Shown: one piece after another, positions 46,183 through 55,493 of the stretch
How the letters are laid out: the number at the start of each line of letters is the position of its first letter
Numbering within the stretch: position 1 is the stretch's first letter
Assembly (NCBI GenBank): GCA_031253335.1
Contig: JAIRWF010000043.1
Coordinates: 1 to 64,000 of the forward strand
DNA from: Streptococcaceae bacterium
Lineage (GTDB): Bacteria; Bacillota; Bacilli; Lactobacillales; Streptococcaceae
Direction: 5' to 3'
DNA length: 64,000 nt
Position numbers and translations under genes: made by a program
The notes under the pieces: generated by a model
What the model was told of the DNA's origin: nothing
Database searches by the model: none
Seen by the model: the letters and a program-made list of their open reading frames with translations, nothing else

Positions 46183-47177
46183 AATGTTTCAAACGACAAG
46201 CTCGGATAGGCATTTTCTGACAAATCAATAAAATTACCTGCTTCGTATTGCACAGCGGCGGCGGCGGCAATCATACCTGCATTATCCCCGCAGAGTCTGA
46301 GTGGTGGAATCAAGACCGGAATCTCCGTGATTTCTGAAGCCAGTCGTTCACGCAATCCCTGATTTGCAGCCACACCACCAGCTACAATGAGTTGCTTGGG
46401 GCGGTATTCTGCAATCGCATGCTTTGTTTTTGTCACGAGAATATCAAGTACGGCCGCTTGAAAACTTGCAGCGAGATCTTTGTTTTCTAAGTTTTCGCTT
46501 GTCTGTTCCGCATGGTGGACGGTATTGATAAACGCAGATTTCAAACCACTAAAGCTAAACTCATAGCCAGGTTCTTTCAGCATGGCGCGAGGAAAATTGT
46601 AGATATCCTCTCCTTGATGTGCGAGGTCATCAATGGTTTTTCCTGCGGGGTAGGTTAGATTCATCACACGTCCGACTTTATCATAGGCTTCGCCTACCGC
46701 GTCATCACGTGTTTCACCTATTTTTTGATAGGAGCCTTCTTTTTCAACCCAAACGAGCTCGGTATGCCCTCCCGAAACAAGTAGCGCAAGACACGGATAC
46801 TCGAGTGGCGCCACATAGCTTGCAGCCATGAGGTGCCCCGCCATATGGTTGACACCAATCAGAGGCAAGCCGTGCGCCCAGGCAAAGACTTTTGCTGCCG
46901 TCATACCGACGAGCAAAGCCCCCACAAGGCCAGGCCCTTCCGTCACGGCAACCGCATCCAAGTCTTCAGGCGTAATAGCTGCCTCATCCAATGCTGCTGC
47001 AATGCAGAGTGTGATTTGCTCGGTGTGATGCCTGCTTGCGATTTCTGGGACGACACCGCCGAAGCGCTTGTGACTTGCGATTTGCGTGGCTATAATGTTG
47101 CACAAAAGCGCTCCATCACGCCAAACGGCGACGGAAGTCTCATCACAGGAGGATTCAAAAGCTAAAAGTATTGTCAT
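46179..47177 (-). CDS. tsaD: tRNA t6A threonylcarbamoyltransferase TsaD
   Basis: The 332-residue ASKHA protein has the metal site in [28 protein letters not shown] and [15 protein letters not shown]. With TsaB it installs threonylcarbamoyl on A37 of ANN-decoding tRNAs. It overlaps the upstream GNAT gene by 4 nt. The tsaB-GNAT-GNAT-tsaD order is the same-strand operon seen in lactococci. Confidence 0.95.
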   Translation of the reverse strand: MTILLAFESSCDETSVAVWRDGALLCNIIATQIASHKRFGGVVPEIASRHHTEQITLCIAAALDEAAITPEDLDAVAVTEGPGLVGALLVGMTAAKVFAWAHGLPLIGVNHMAGHLMAASYVAPLEYPCLALLVSGGHTELVWVEKEGSYQKIGETRDDAVGEAYDKVGRVMNLTYPAGKTIDDLAHQGEDIYNFPRAMLKEPGYEFSFSGLKSAFINTVHHAEQTSENLENKDLAASFQAAVLDILVTKTKHAIAEYRPKQLIVAGGVAANQGLRERLASEITEIPVLIPPLRLCGDNAGMIAAAAAVQYEAGNFIDLSENAYPSLSFETL

Positions 47178-47599
47178 AAGTCTCTTTTCATGAGGATAGC
47201 ATCATCTGCTGGGTCTTGATAATAATTTTTCCGGATGAGAAATGATTGAAAGCCCAATTTCTCGTATAACTTTCGCGCGGGACTGTTGCTTGCGCGAACT
47301 TCAAGTAGGATAGGATTATCTAGCTGTCCAATCAAAGCTGTTGCGATGCCTTGCTTTTGGTGGTCTTTTCTTACGGCGAGATTCGTGATTTCCGTCTCGC
47401 CTTGAACGACCGTCGCACTCAAAAAACCAATAATTTCTGAGCTTTTAGAGTAGGCAAGATAGCACACATGACTAGGACTTGTCAGCTCAGAGATAATTTG
47501 TGCACTGCTCCACGGAGACTTTGGATAGAGACCTGCCAGCAATTCGTATAGCGCAGTACTTGTTGCCTCGAGCTTTTCCCCACCGTAGAGTGCAATCAT
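47174..47599 (-). CDS. GNAT acetyltransferase, RimI-like (second)
   Basis: The 141-residue GNAT protein has [20 protein letters not shown] as acetyl-CoA loop and [20 protein letters not shown], the RimI-type signature for acetylation of N-terminal alanine. It starts 4 nt inside the end of the other GNAT gene. Of the two, this one is closer to classical RimI. Confidence 0.85.
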   Translation of the reverse strand: MIALYGGEKLEATSTALYELLAGLYPKSPWSSAQIISELTSPSHVCYLAYSKSSEIIGFLSATVVQGETEITNLAVRKDHQKQGIATALIGQLDNPILLEVRASNSPARKLYEKLGFQSFLIRKNYYQDPADDAILMKRDL

Positions 47600-48126
47600 A
47601 ACTTTTTCTCCATGGTCACTGCATCTCTGCCGTCATCGTAATAACTTGCCAAAATCTGGGTTGACTCAAAGCCTTCTTTTCGGTAAAAGCCTTGCGCCCC
47701 ATCTGTCACGCGAGGTGTTTCAAGCGTTATTTTTCCAAGGTTCAGATTGGCAGCCACTCGCACCGCTTGCTGCAAAAGGCTATCTCCTATCCCTTGCTGC
47801 TGCATGCTGGTCTTTACCGCTAGGTTGGTCACGTGAAGTTCTTTTGCATAGAGCATCACACGAAGACCGATGAAGCCCACAGTATGATTGCTTTTTTTTG
47901 CGACTAAAAAAACAGCATTGGGATTATTTTCAATCTCTCGTACAAAGTGCGTGTAGGTCCAAGGAACAGTGCCTGCATAGACGTCGCGTTCAATCGCAAG
48001 AAGGTCTTGAATGTCACTTCTTTCGGCCATCTCAAAGTCAATCCCATCTTTTGAGGTAAGGACGGGGAGGAATTGTCTCAGATCAAACTTGCTGAACCAA
48101 GTCCGAATCCGCGATAAAATCGCCAT
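47596..48126 (-). CDS. GNAT acetyltransferase, RimI-like (first)
   Basis: The 176-residue protein has the acetyl-CoA loop LHVTNLAVKTSMQQQGIGDS and ITLETPRVTDGAQGFYRKEG. ATG 48126 is chosen because GGGAGG lies 6 nt upstream and the family N-terminus starts there; it overlaps the tsaB end by 44 nt. A longer upstream frame is read only within tsaB. The substrate is unknown, perhaps ribosomal proteins. Confidence 0.82.
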   Translation of the reverse strand: MAILSRIRTWFSKFDLRQFLPVLTSKDGIDFEMAERSDIQDLLAIERDVYAGTVPWTYTHFVREIENNPNAVFLVAKKSNHTVGFIGLRVMLYAKELHVTNLAVKTSMQQQGIGDSLLQQAVRVAANLNLGKITLETPRVTDGAQGFYRKEGFESTQILASYYDDGRDAVTMEKKL

Positions 48127-48775
48127 TGTTTGCCTCCCATTTTTCTTCCGCCTCAACTTTCTTGAGATAGCGCGGGTTGAAGTTGTGAATCGCATCTCCT
48201 ACTACGGCAACCCCTTTTGCGCCCTGTCTCGCCAACACTTTGCCCGTTGGCTGCGTTTCCTGGATTTTTGCCTTTGGGAATTTGTTGCGTATCTCACCTT
48301 CAAACAGTGCTGTCTCCCCAACAAATGTCTCTGTCCCCGAGCAAGTAGCTAATAGGTCTGTGAGTGCGAGGTGCTTATCTGGCGCCATTACTTTGTCGTT
48401 TTCATAAATTCCTGCATAGACAAAGCCGCGTCTGGCATTCATCAAGGAAACAACTGTGCCTTTTGTCTCAAGCGGAATCAAGACTTGCAAGCTTGAAACA
48501 CCTACAAGCTCGAGGCCTAAGGTGTAGGCCAAGGTTTTAGCCGCCGTCACCGCAATCCGCAAACCTGTATAAGAACCAGGGCCTTGTGCCACAGCAACTC
48601 GTGTCAAGTCTTGCGGAGTCCAGCCGATAGCTGTCATTATCTCAGCAATCGTCGGCATGAGCGACACTGAGTGATTTTCACTATCGACAAAGTTTTTTTC
48701 AACAAGTAGTTGATCGTCCTGCATCAGCGCAAGAGCGGTTGCTTTACCAGATGTATCTAGGGCTAAGAGTTTCAT
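48083..48775 (-). CDS. tsaB: TsaB, t6A synthesis partner of TsaD
   Basis: The 230-residue inactive TsaD paralogue has LLALDTSGKATALALMQDDQ and VAVAQGPGSYTGLRIAVTAA. It stabilises the TsaD complex. ATG 48775 is used; an in-frame GTG at 48778 also exists. TATAAT (48784-48789) ends 8 nt before the ATG and no ribosome binding site is present, so the transcript is leaderless or nearly so. Confidence 0.93.
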   Translation of the reverse strand: MKLLALDTSGKATALALMQDDQLLVEKNFVDSENHSVSLMPTIAEIMTAIGWTPQDLTRVAVAQGPGSYTGLRIAVTAAKTLAYTLGLELVGVSSLQVLIPLETKGTVVSLMNARRGFVYAGIYENDKVMAPDKHLALTDLLATCSGTETFVGETALFEGEIRNKFPKAKIQETQPTGKVLARQGAKGVAVVGDAIHNFNPRYLKKVEAEEKWEANNGDFIADSDLVQQV

Positions 48776-48817
48776 CACGCTTCATTATAAAGCAAAAGAC
48801 GGAAACATTCAAGAGAC

Positions 48818-48845
48818 AAGAAAAAGTCTCCAAAATTAGGAGATG
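48818..48845 (-). terminator. Terminator after mtnN
   Basis: ATCTCC and GGAGAC flank a TAATTTT loop with T run on the minus strand, next to the mtnN stop. The tsaB promoter lies just downstream. Confidence 0.65.
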
Positions 48846-49517
48846 TTATACCATTTGTTCGAGTAGTTGGATGAGTGTTGTGGCGGATTTTTTGCCTGCT
48901 TCGTCGATAAAGGCATCAAATGTAACGTTTGCCTCATGGTCTGCGGTGTCTGAAATGGCGCGGATTATAAGAAAGGGCTTTTTAAGGCTGCTCGCAGCTT
49001 GTGCGATACTTGCGCCTTCCATCTCTGTGGCAAGAGCTGCTGGAAAATGGTCCAAAATCGGAGCTGTATCTGTCACAAAGCTGTCTCCGCTCACAATAAG
49101 GCCCACTATCGCGTCGGACTTTAGCTTTTTCATCTCGGAGAGAAAATAGCTGCTGCTCTCGTAATAGAGAGGTTGGCCTGCCATTTGCCCGTAGTTGTAG
49201 CCAAAAGCAGTCACATCTACGTCGTGGTAAGCGAGTTTGTCAGCTAAGACGACGTCCCCTACCTTGAGACTAGGAGACACAGCTCCTGCAGAGCCGCTAT
49301 TGATAATGGCATCCACCTCAAAAAGCTGTACGAGATAGCTCACGGCAAGAGCCGACATGACTTTCCCGATACCAGAGGCGACGAGCACGACTTCGTGGCG
49401 ACCAATCGCGCCAGTATGAAAAATAAAACCCGAGCGGGTTTGTTTTTGATCCTCATCAAGGGCGTCAACAAGCGTTGCAAGCTCTTCTGGCATTGCGCTG
49501 ATAATTCCTAGTTTCAT
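48846..49517 (-). CDS. mtnN: MTA/SAH nucleosidase
   Basis: The 223-residue enzyme cleaves methylthioadenosine and S-adenosylhomocysteine, feeding AI-2 and methionine recycling. It has the start MKLGIISAMPEELATLVDAL, NSGSAGAVSP and ATEMEGASIAQAASSLKKPF of the PNP/UDP family. It is the last gene of the upp-glmU-nudix-macP unit but is separated from macP by 141 bp of palindromic DNA. Confidence 0.93.
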   Translation of the reverse strand: MKLGIISAMPEELATLVDALDEDQKQTRSGFIFHTGAIGRHEVVLVASGIGKVMSALAVSYLVQLFEVDAIINSGSAGAVSPSLKVGDVVLADKLAYHDVDVTAFGYNYGQMAGQPLYYESSSYFLSEMKKLKSDAIVGLIVSGDSFVTDTAPILDHFPAALATEMEGASIAQAASSLKKPFLIIRAISDTADHEANVTFDAFIDEAGKKSATTLIQLLEQMV

Positions 49518-49536
49518 GATTTCACTTTCTGAAAAT

Positions 49537-49660
49537 GAGTATCCACTGGACTTGGCCGAGGAAAACTACGTTTTCTCTATCCATTACCTGAGTCTTACAG
49601 ACTTTTGAGGGAAGCAAGCTTCCTTCATCTGCTACCTGAAAATGTCCACTGGACATTTTC
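49537..49660. repeat. Palindrome-rich intergenic element between macP and mtnN
   Basis: Several inverted repeats are stacked: GAGGAAAAC/GTTTTCTC, GGAAGC/GCTTCC and a 27-bp perfect palindrome CTGAAAATGTCC A GGACATTTTCAG-like structure at about 49634-49660 that ends at the macP stop. It could be a processing site or terminator, but no long T run follows. No gene is present. Confidence 0.65.
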
Positions 49661-49934
49661 AGCCCCATTTGATGATGTAATAAATTAGAGCAATCAGGAC
49701 GACCCAGGAGATGAGGAGCCAGCGGTTGAGCTTTTTGCCTCGTGCTTGGGTTTTAGCATTTTCGATGCGGCGGGATTTATAGACACTTTCTTTGGCAAGG
49801 CGTGCTTCTTCAGCATCGTACTTTGCGGCAAGTGTCTCGTCTTTTGCCATATCTTGGCGGATTGCCTCTTCGAGAGCGGCACGTCTTCTGCGTTCTTTTT
49901 CGATGAGGTCATCAGTAAGGAGGGGTTTAGCCAT
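49659..49934 (-). CDS. macP: MacP-like membrane-anchored PBP2a cofactor
   Basis: The 91-residue protein starts MAKPLLTDDLIEKERRRRAA, has a charged helical cytoplasmic part and one C-terminal membrane helix (WLLISWVVLIALIYYII). The start and the position between glmU-nudix and mtnN match streptococcal MacP, a cofactor of the class A penicillin-binding protein PBP2a. The link to PBP2a here is inferred from synteny and the N-terminal motif. It overlaps the nudix gene by 8 nt. Confidence 0.7.
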   Translation of the reverse strand: MAKPLLTDDLIEKERRRRAALEEAIRQDMAKDETLAAKYDAEEARLAKESVYKSRRIENAKTQARGKKLNRWLLISWVVLIALIYYIIKWG

Positions 49935-50571
49935 GGTTTATATCCTGTAGTTGTATATATTGCAAGGCAATCAGGGTCTTCGCATCGTCAATCTCACCTT
50001 TCCGAACAAGCTTGAGCGCTTCGTCTAGGGTGACTTCGTGGAGTTCTAAAATCTCACCCACGTCTGCGGGTTTGGGGTGCTCTACTTTCGTGAGCCCTGT
50101 AGCAAAGAAAAGGTAGGTTTTTTCATTGGTAAAGCCTGGTGAGACGTAAAACTCAGCTACCTGGTGGATCTCTGCTGCTTTGTAGCCTGTTTCTTCTTCG
50201 AGTTCACGGCGGATGGCTTTGAGAAGTGTCTTACTGGTCTCAGCATTTTCGCCATGAAAGCCTGAATGCACAGATCCATTTTTTGTGAGTTCAAGTTTGG
50301 CACGCTCTTCGGGGTCGATTTTTCCTGCGGGAATCTCGTAAATGACCTCTTCGAGAGCTTTGCGAAACTGCCTAACAAGGATAATCTTGCCCTCTTGCGT
50401 CAGGGCTAAAATGGCTACGCCCCCTGGATGGAGGGCGATTTCTCGGGTCTGGTCGGGTGAGCCATCAGGAATCGCAACTGTATCTAGCTTGACCTGGATG
50501 ACGTGTCCAGAAAAAATATCTTTTCGCGAGAGGGTTTTTTCTTCAAATTTGGCGGCGTCCGCTGGGGTCAT
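49927..50571 (-). CDS. Nudix hydrolase (ADP-ribose pyrophosphatase type) with insertion in the Nudix box
   Basis: The 214-residue protein has IYEIPAGKIDPEE and RRELEEETGYKAAE as the two halves of the Nudix box. The normal box is 23 residues (Gx5Ex7REUxEExGU); here about 25 extra residues lie between the Gly-containing strand and the REL helix. The catalytic helix is intact. It likely hydrolyses ADP-ribose or a similar dinucleotide. It lies 1 bp after glmU. Confidence 0.82.
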   Translation of the reverse strand: MTPADAAKFEEKTLSRKDIFSGHVIQVKLDTVAIPDGSPDQTREIALHPGGVAILALTQEGKIILVRQFRKALEEVIYEIPAGKIDPEERAKLELTKNGSVHSGFHGENAETSKTLLKAIRRELEEETGYKAAEIHQVAEFYVSPGFTNEKTYLFFATGLTKVEHPKPADVGEILELHEVTLDEALKLVRKGEIDDAKTLIALQYIQLQDINHG

Positions 50572-50572
50572 T

Positions 50573-51948
50573 TTATTGTCCTTTGTAGTGTGGTTTGCCT
50601 TTTGCTCGGCCTAATTTGTTGACTTGGCGGCCACGGCCGATAGCCATGGCATCCTCGGGAACGTCCTCTGTGATGGTGGAACCCGCTGCAGTCAGCGCGT
50701 TTTTGCCTATCACAACAGGTGCAATCAGGCGGCTTCCTGAGCCGATAAATGCGAAGTCGTCAATCTCGGTACGGTATTTATTTTCCCCATCATAGTTGAC
50801 CGTGATGGTTCCTGCGCCAAAGTTGACTTTTTTACCGACGGTCGCGTCCCCAATGTAGGTCAAGTGTCCCGCCTTTGTGCCGTCGCCCAGTGTTGCGTTT
50901 TTAACCTCCACAAAGTTACCCACATGGGCTTTTTCATGAAGAATTGTGCCCGGGCGCAAGTGTGCGTAAGGGCCGCAATCGCTATTTGCTTCCATGACGG
51001 CGCCTTCGAGGGTTGAAGCGCGTACGATGACACTAGTGTGGAGGGTTGCATCGACCAAACGTGAACCTGTCGTCACATGACAGTGCTTGCCAATCGTCGT
51101 GTGCCCTGCGAGTGTCACGCCTCCTTCAATCACAGTATCTGCACCGATGGTCACGTCTGTACCGATATAAGTGGTCGCGGGATCTATCAAAGTCACGCCT
51201 GCAAGCATGTGAGTGTGGTTAATCCGTGCTCGCATAATACGCTCAGCAACGGCGAGTTGTGCGCGATCATTAACACCTAGGGACTCATCAAAGTTCGCAA
51301 GCTCCATAGCTGCTACTCTATGTCCCGCCTTTACAAAGCTTTCAATGACATCTGTGAGGTAGTACTCGCCTTGGGCGTTCGCTGGGCTGAGCTTTTCAAG
51401 TGCCTCAAAAAGGAGGCGGTTGTCAAAGACATAGATGCCCGTATTGACCTCGTGGACGGCTTTTTCGCTTTCGGTAGCATCTTTTTCCTCGACAATCTTT
51501 GTGACAGCCCCATCCTCACGGATGATGCGGCCGTAGCCGTGCGGATTTGTTGCGATGCCTGTGAGCACAGTTGCTTTCGCATCCTGAGCTTCGTGATAAG
51601 CGAAGAGTTCCTTGAGGGTATCTCCTGTGATAAGTGGCATGTCGCCATAAGTGACCATGGTCTCGCCATCTTGCTGTGCGAGAAAGCCACGGGTCTCCAC
51701 AACGGCGTGGCCTGTGCCAAGTTGCTCTTTTTGGACGACGTAGGTGTCCATGTCCTCCGGGAGGCTGTTAATGACGCTATCTGCGCCAAAGCCTACGACA
51801 ATCACGGTACGCTCTGCGTCAACGGCACGACTATTATCAATGACATGTGCGAGCATGGATTTGCCTGCGACTTCATGGAGGACTTTGGGGGTGTCTGATT
51901 TCATACGGGTGCCTTTGCCAGCAGCGAGGATTACTACGTTTCGGGTCA
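50573..51948 (-). CDS. glmU: Bifunctional GlmU
   Basis: The 458-residue protein makes UDP-GlcNAc: an N-terminal uridyltransferase (VVILAAGKGTRMKSDTPKVL) and a C-terminal left-handed beta helix acetyltransferase with hexapeptide repeats (IGADTVIEGGVTLAGHTTIG and following). ATG 51948 follows AAAGGA; the 5 extra upstream codons have weaker support. It follows upp by 19 bp. Confidence 0.95.
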
Positions 51949-51967
51949 TGAGAAGTCCTTTCAAGGA

Positions 51968-52597
51968 TTATTTTGTGCCAAAGAGGCGATCGCCAGCGTC
52001 ACCTAGGCCTGGGACAATGTAGCCGTGTTCATTGAGATGGTCGTCGAGTGCTGCGGCATAAATGTCAATGTCAGGATGTGCTTCTTGGAGGGCTTTGACC
52101 CCTTCAGGCGCTGCAACAAGGCAGACGAACTTGATGTTGTGAGCCTTGCGTTTTTTCAAAATGTCAATCCCCATGATGGCGGAGCCTCCTGTCGCAAGCA
52201 TGGGATCGACGAGGAGAATGTCGCGGTCGGCAATGTCTGTGGGGAGCTTGACGAGGTACTCAACGGGTTGGAGCGTTTCTTCATCGCGGTACATACCGAT
52301 GTGGCCAACGCGTGCGGCTGGCATGAGGCTATGAATCCCATCGACCATACCGATTCCTGCGCGAAGGATGGGGATGATGGCCATTTTTTTGCCTGCGATT
52401 TGCTTCGCGGTTGTTGTTGTGATGGGGGTTTCAATCGTGATGTCCTCCAGGGGAAGGTCTCGTGTGACTTCGTAAGCCATGAGCATACCGATTTCGTTGA
52501 CGAGTTCACGGAATTCTTTGGAGCTGATGTCTTTGCGGCGGAGGATACTGAGTTTATGCTGAATGAGCGGGTGCTCAACGACGGTAAAATTGGACAT
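51968..52597 (-). CDS. upp: Uracil phosphoribosyltransferase
   Basis: The 209-residue UPRTase has the PRPP loop [18 protein letters not shown] and the uracil-binding [11 protein letters not shown] end. It salvages uracil to UMP. AAGGAA precedes the ATG and a TACAAT -10 lies near 52624. It starts the upp-glmU-nudix-macP unit. Confidence 0.95.
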   Translation of the reverse strand: MSNFTVVEHPLIQHKLSILRRKDISSKEFRELVNEIGMLMAYEVTRDLPLEDITIETPITTTTAKQIAGKKMAIIPILRAGIGMVDGIHSLMPAARVGHIGMYRDEETLQPVEYLVKLPTDIADRDILLVDPMLATGGSAIMGIDILKKRKAHNIKFVCLVAAPEGVKALQEAHPDIDIYAAALDDHLNEHGYIVPGLGDAGDRLFGTK

Positions 52598-52671
52598 TTT
52601 GGATTCCTTACTTTTTTCTTTATTGTAGCATTTTTTGGAGGTTTTTGGGTGGGGACTTTCGATGAGGTGGC

Positions 52672-53141
52672 TTAGAATTTCAGGAGCATCCAGGTGTCGC
52701 AGGCGTTGTGGATAGTGGCAGGAAGAGGTGCGTCAAGGTAGGTGAAGTTGTATTTTTCGTAGAGTTTGCGGGCGGTCGTGAAGACGTGGTCGGTATCGAG
52801 GTAGAGGGCTTTGTAATGCTTGCCGGCAAAATCTATCGCAGTATCCATAAGCAACCTGGCATAGCCTTTACCACGGAAGTCAGGAAGAATGTAGAGCTTT
52901 TGGAGTTAGCAAATGGTGCCATCAAAGGGGGCAATGCCAACGCCAGCTACGATTTGTCCATTTTCCTCTTCTATCACCCAATAGGCAGCGGGCTGATGGC
53001 TGGTGTAGAAGGCGGTTAGGTGCGAGAGCTGAGGGTCGAAATAGGCGGTGCCAGGCTTGTTATAGTGGAATTCCTCGAGAACAGACTAATGAGAGTGCAG
53101 ACAGCTGTATCATCACGAGGCTCAATCGGTCGAAGTTGCAT
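52672..53141 (-). pseudogene. Decayed GNAT acetyltransferase gene
   Basis: Read in pieces it gives a whole GNAT protein: MQLRPIEPRDDTAVCTLIS, then after a one-base deletion near 53086 LEEFHYNKPGTAYFDPQL and further to GVGIAPFDGTIC, an in-frame TAA at 52907-52909, then LQKLYILPDFRGKGYARLLM (the acetyl-CoA loop) to the stop. Two independent lesions show it is dead. Confidence 0.85.
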
Positions 53142-53192
53142 GGTTAAGCTTTCTAACGGCGGGCAGGCATAAGGCTGGCTTGAAACGGCATC

Positions 53193-54356
53193 TCATGCTT
53201 TGAACGCAGTCACGAGGCGCTTCGTGGCCTCTTCAATCACCGTGAATGGGGCTGCGGCGTTAAATCGGGCGTGACTGGTACCCTCATTGCCAAAGGTCTT
53301 GCCACGGTTGAGAATAAGATGAGCAACATTGCGCAGGCGTTCATCTAGCGCTTTATCTGTAAGCTCGTATGATGAAAAGTCCAGCCAGACAAGGTAAGTT
53401 GCCTCAGGACGCATCGCTTTGATCTTGGTATGGGCTGTCAAATTTGACAGAAGGTAATTGATATTGGTCTCGAGTGTCTCCTTGAGCTGCGTGAGCCAGT
53501 CTGCGCCATTTCTGAGGGCTGCTTCTGTGGTCAACATGCCAAGGCTTGCAACTTCGTGTTGGTTGTTGGCAAGTCTGCGAGCGAGGAATTTCTCGCGGAG
53601 AGTAGTATCTGGAATCAGGGCATAGCTGCATTTGGTGCCCGCAATGTTAAAGGTCTTGGTAGCTGAGGCTAGGACAATTGCTGATTTGGCAATGTCTGGT
53701 GAAAGGCTCAGAAAGCTTGTATGGCTATTTCCAAAGAGTGTCAAGTCTTGGTGAATCTCATCTGAGACGATCAAAACGCCATGGCGGGCGCAAATATCCG
53801 CCATTTGCTCAAGTTCATCCTTACGCCAGACGCGTCCGCCAGGATTGTGCGGATTACAGAGGATAAAAAGCTTGACTTGGTGCTCAGTAATGGCTTTTTC
53901 AAAGCTGTCAAATTTGACAACAAACTCGCCCGCCTCTTCCACAAGCGAATTGCAGACTAAATCGCGCGCATTGAGCTTCACAGTGCGTGCAAATGGCGGA
54001 TAGACGGGCGTGTTAATCAGCACCGCATCTCCTGGCTCCGTGAATGCTTGCACCGCAATCGAAATCGCAGGCACCACCCCTTCAACGAGCGCAATATCTG
54101 CTGCTGTCAAATTTGACAAACCGTGCTGGGTCCGCTCCCAATCCAAAATTGCCTGAAATAAACCAGCCGATGGGTAACTATAGCCATAAACCTGCTCTGC
54201 ATAAGATTTGACAGCCTCACGCACCGCAGGAAGCGGCTCAAAATCCATATCTGCCACCCATAGCGGCAATAAATCCGCATCATCTTCCACCTCGTGCCAC
54301 TTTTCGCTATGCTCACTCAAGCGATTGGGCAAGGTTGTAAAATCATAAGTTGTCAT
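53193..54356 (-). CDS. patB: Cystathionine beta-lyase PatB/MalY type
   Basis: The 387-residue aminotransferase-fold PLP enzyme has the PLP lysine in VLASATKTFNIAGTKCSYAL and the start DFTTLPNRLSEHSEKWHEVE. C-S lyases of this group release homocysteine from cystathionine and form H2S and thiols. Three exact TGTCAAATTTGACA palindromes are inside, encoding SNLT or VKFD. It follows metB/C by 51 bp, which hold a fourth copy. Confidence 0.88.
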   Translation of the reverse strand: MTTYDFTTLPNRLSEHSEKWHEVEDDADLLPLWVADMDFEPLPAVREAVKSYAEQVYGYSYPSAGLFQAILDWERTQHGLSNLTAADIALVEGVVPAISIAVQAFTEPGDAVLINTPVYPPFARTVKLNARDLVCNSLVEEAGEFVVKFDSFEKAITEHQVKLFILCNPHNPGGRVWRKDELEQMADICARHGVLIVSDEIHQDLTLFGNSHTSFLSLSPDIAKSAIVLASATKTFNIAGTKCSYALIPDTTLREKFLARRLANNQHEVASLGMLTTEAALRNGADWLTQLKETLETNINYLLSNLTAHTKIKAMRPEATYLVWLDFSSYELTDKALDERLRNVAHLILNRGKTFGNEGTSHARFNAAAPFTVIEEATKRLVTAFKA

Positions 54357-54397
54357 CTACTCAAAATCCTTTTCTTTCCCATCTGTCAAATTTGACA
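53436..54397. repeat. Four TGTCAAATTTGACA copies in and before patB
   Basis: Exact copies at 53436-53449, 53906-53919, 54105-54118 (in patB) and 54384-54397 (intergenic, before the patB start). This is the densest cluster in the window. Confidence 0.85.
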
Positions 54398-54407
54398 GAC
54401 TTCAAAA

Positions 54408-55493
54408 TCAGCCTTCCAGCGCCTGCTTCAAATCCGCCACAAGATCTTTTGCGTCTTCAATCCCCACCGAAAGCCGCAGCAAATCGTTTGTCAAGCCGTA
54501 GCTCACGCGCACTGCCTCTGGAATGTCATGGTGCGTCTGCGTTGCAGGATAAGTCACGAGAGACTCCACCCCGCCAAGCGACTCTGCAAAGGTAAACACC
54601 TTGAGTGCTCGCAGAATCTGCGGAATTCGACTCTCATCAACGAGCTTAAAGCTGACCATACCGCCCTTCCCCGTATAAAGAACCGCCTTCACCGCAGGCG
54701 ACTCCGCAAGCATCGCAACAATCGCATGCGCATTTGCAGTCGCACGCGCCATTCTAAGACTCAAGGTCTTTAAGCCGCGCAAGACCAGATAACTATCAAA
54801 AGCTGACAAGACCGCACCCGTCGTATTGAGCTGAAAGTCCAGCTGCTCAGCAAGTGCCGCATCTCGCACTACAACACACCCCGCGAGCACATCATTGTGC
54901 CCGCCCAAGTACTTCGTCATCGAGTGCAACACCATGTCCGCACCCATCTCAAGCGGTCGCTGATAAATCGGTGTATAAAAGGTATTATCCACAATAAGCT
55001 TTGCGCCTACCGCATGTGCCTTCCCAGCAATCTTTGCAATATCTACCTCAACCATGAGAGGGTTTGTCGGCGTTTCAAGATACACCACATCGGTGTCAGA
55101 CCCAATAGCATCCAACATCTCATCTTCTGTCGTCGCATACGAAAAGGCAAAACGCCCCATTTTCTCACGTTCATCGAACCAACGAAAGCTCCCGCCATAG
55201 AGATCTCTGGAAGCTACGACCTTCGCGCCTACTGGAAAAATCTCAAGAGCCAGCGCAATCGCCGCCATCCCAGAAGACGTCGCAAACGCACGCGTACCCG
55301 ATTCAATCGCAGCAAGTGCCTCTTCAAGACCCTGGCGCGTAGGGTTTGCCGTTCGTGTATAGTCAAAGCCAGTTGACTTACCAAGTTCTGGATGCTGATA
55401 AGTCGCCGACAAATGAATTGGGGACACCAAAGCGCCTGTTGCCTCATCCCGCTTGTCTCCTGCGTGCGCCAAGAGCGTATCTAGCTCTGTCAT
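54408..55493 (-). CDS. Cystathionine gamma-synthase/beta-lyase (MetB/MetC family)
   Basis: The 361-residue PLP enzyme has FDYTRTANPTRQGLEEALAA and the PLP lysine in VLHSMTKYLGGHNDVLAGCV. Its position between metA and patB suggests it makes cystathionine from acetylhomoserine and cysteine, or also cleaves it; sequence alone does not separate MetB from MetC. Start overlaps the metA stop by 4 nt. Confidence 0.9.
   Translation of the reverse strand: MTELDTLLAHAGDKRDEATGALVSPIHLSATYQHPELGKSTGFDYTRTANPTRQGLEEALAAIESGTRAFATSSGMAAIALALEIFPVGAKVVASRDLYGGSFRWFDEREKMGRFAFSYATTEDEMLDAIGSDTDVVYLETPTNPLMVEVDIAKIAGKAHAVGAKLIVDNTFYTPIYQRPLEMGADMVLHSMTKYLGGHNDVLAGCVVVRDAALAEQLDFQLNTTGAVLSAFDSYLVLRGLKTLSLRMARATANAHAIVAMLAESPAVKAVLYTGKGGMVSFKLVDESRIPQILRALKVFTFAESLGGVESLVTYPATQTHHDIPEAVRVSYGLTNDLLRLSVGIEDAKDLVADLKQALEG

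Noticed and set aside
49634..49660. 27-bp palindrome as a simple terminator of the glmU operon
   Set aside because: No T run follows on the minus strand and mtnN lies downstream on the same strand, so a terminator is not supported.
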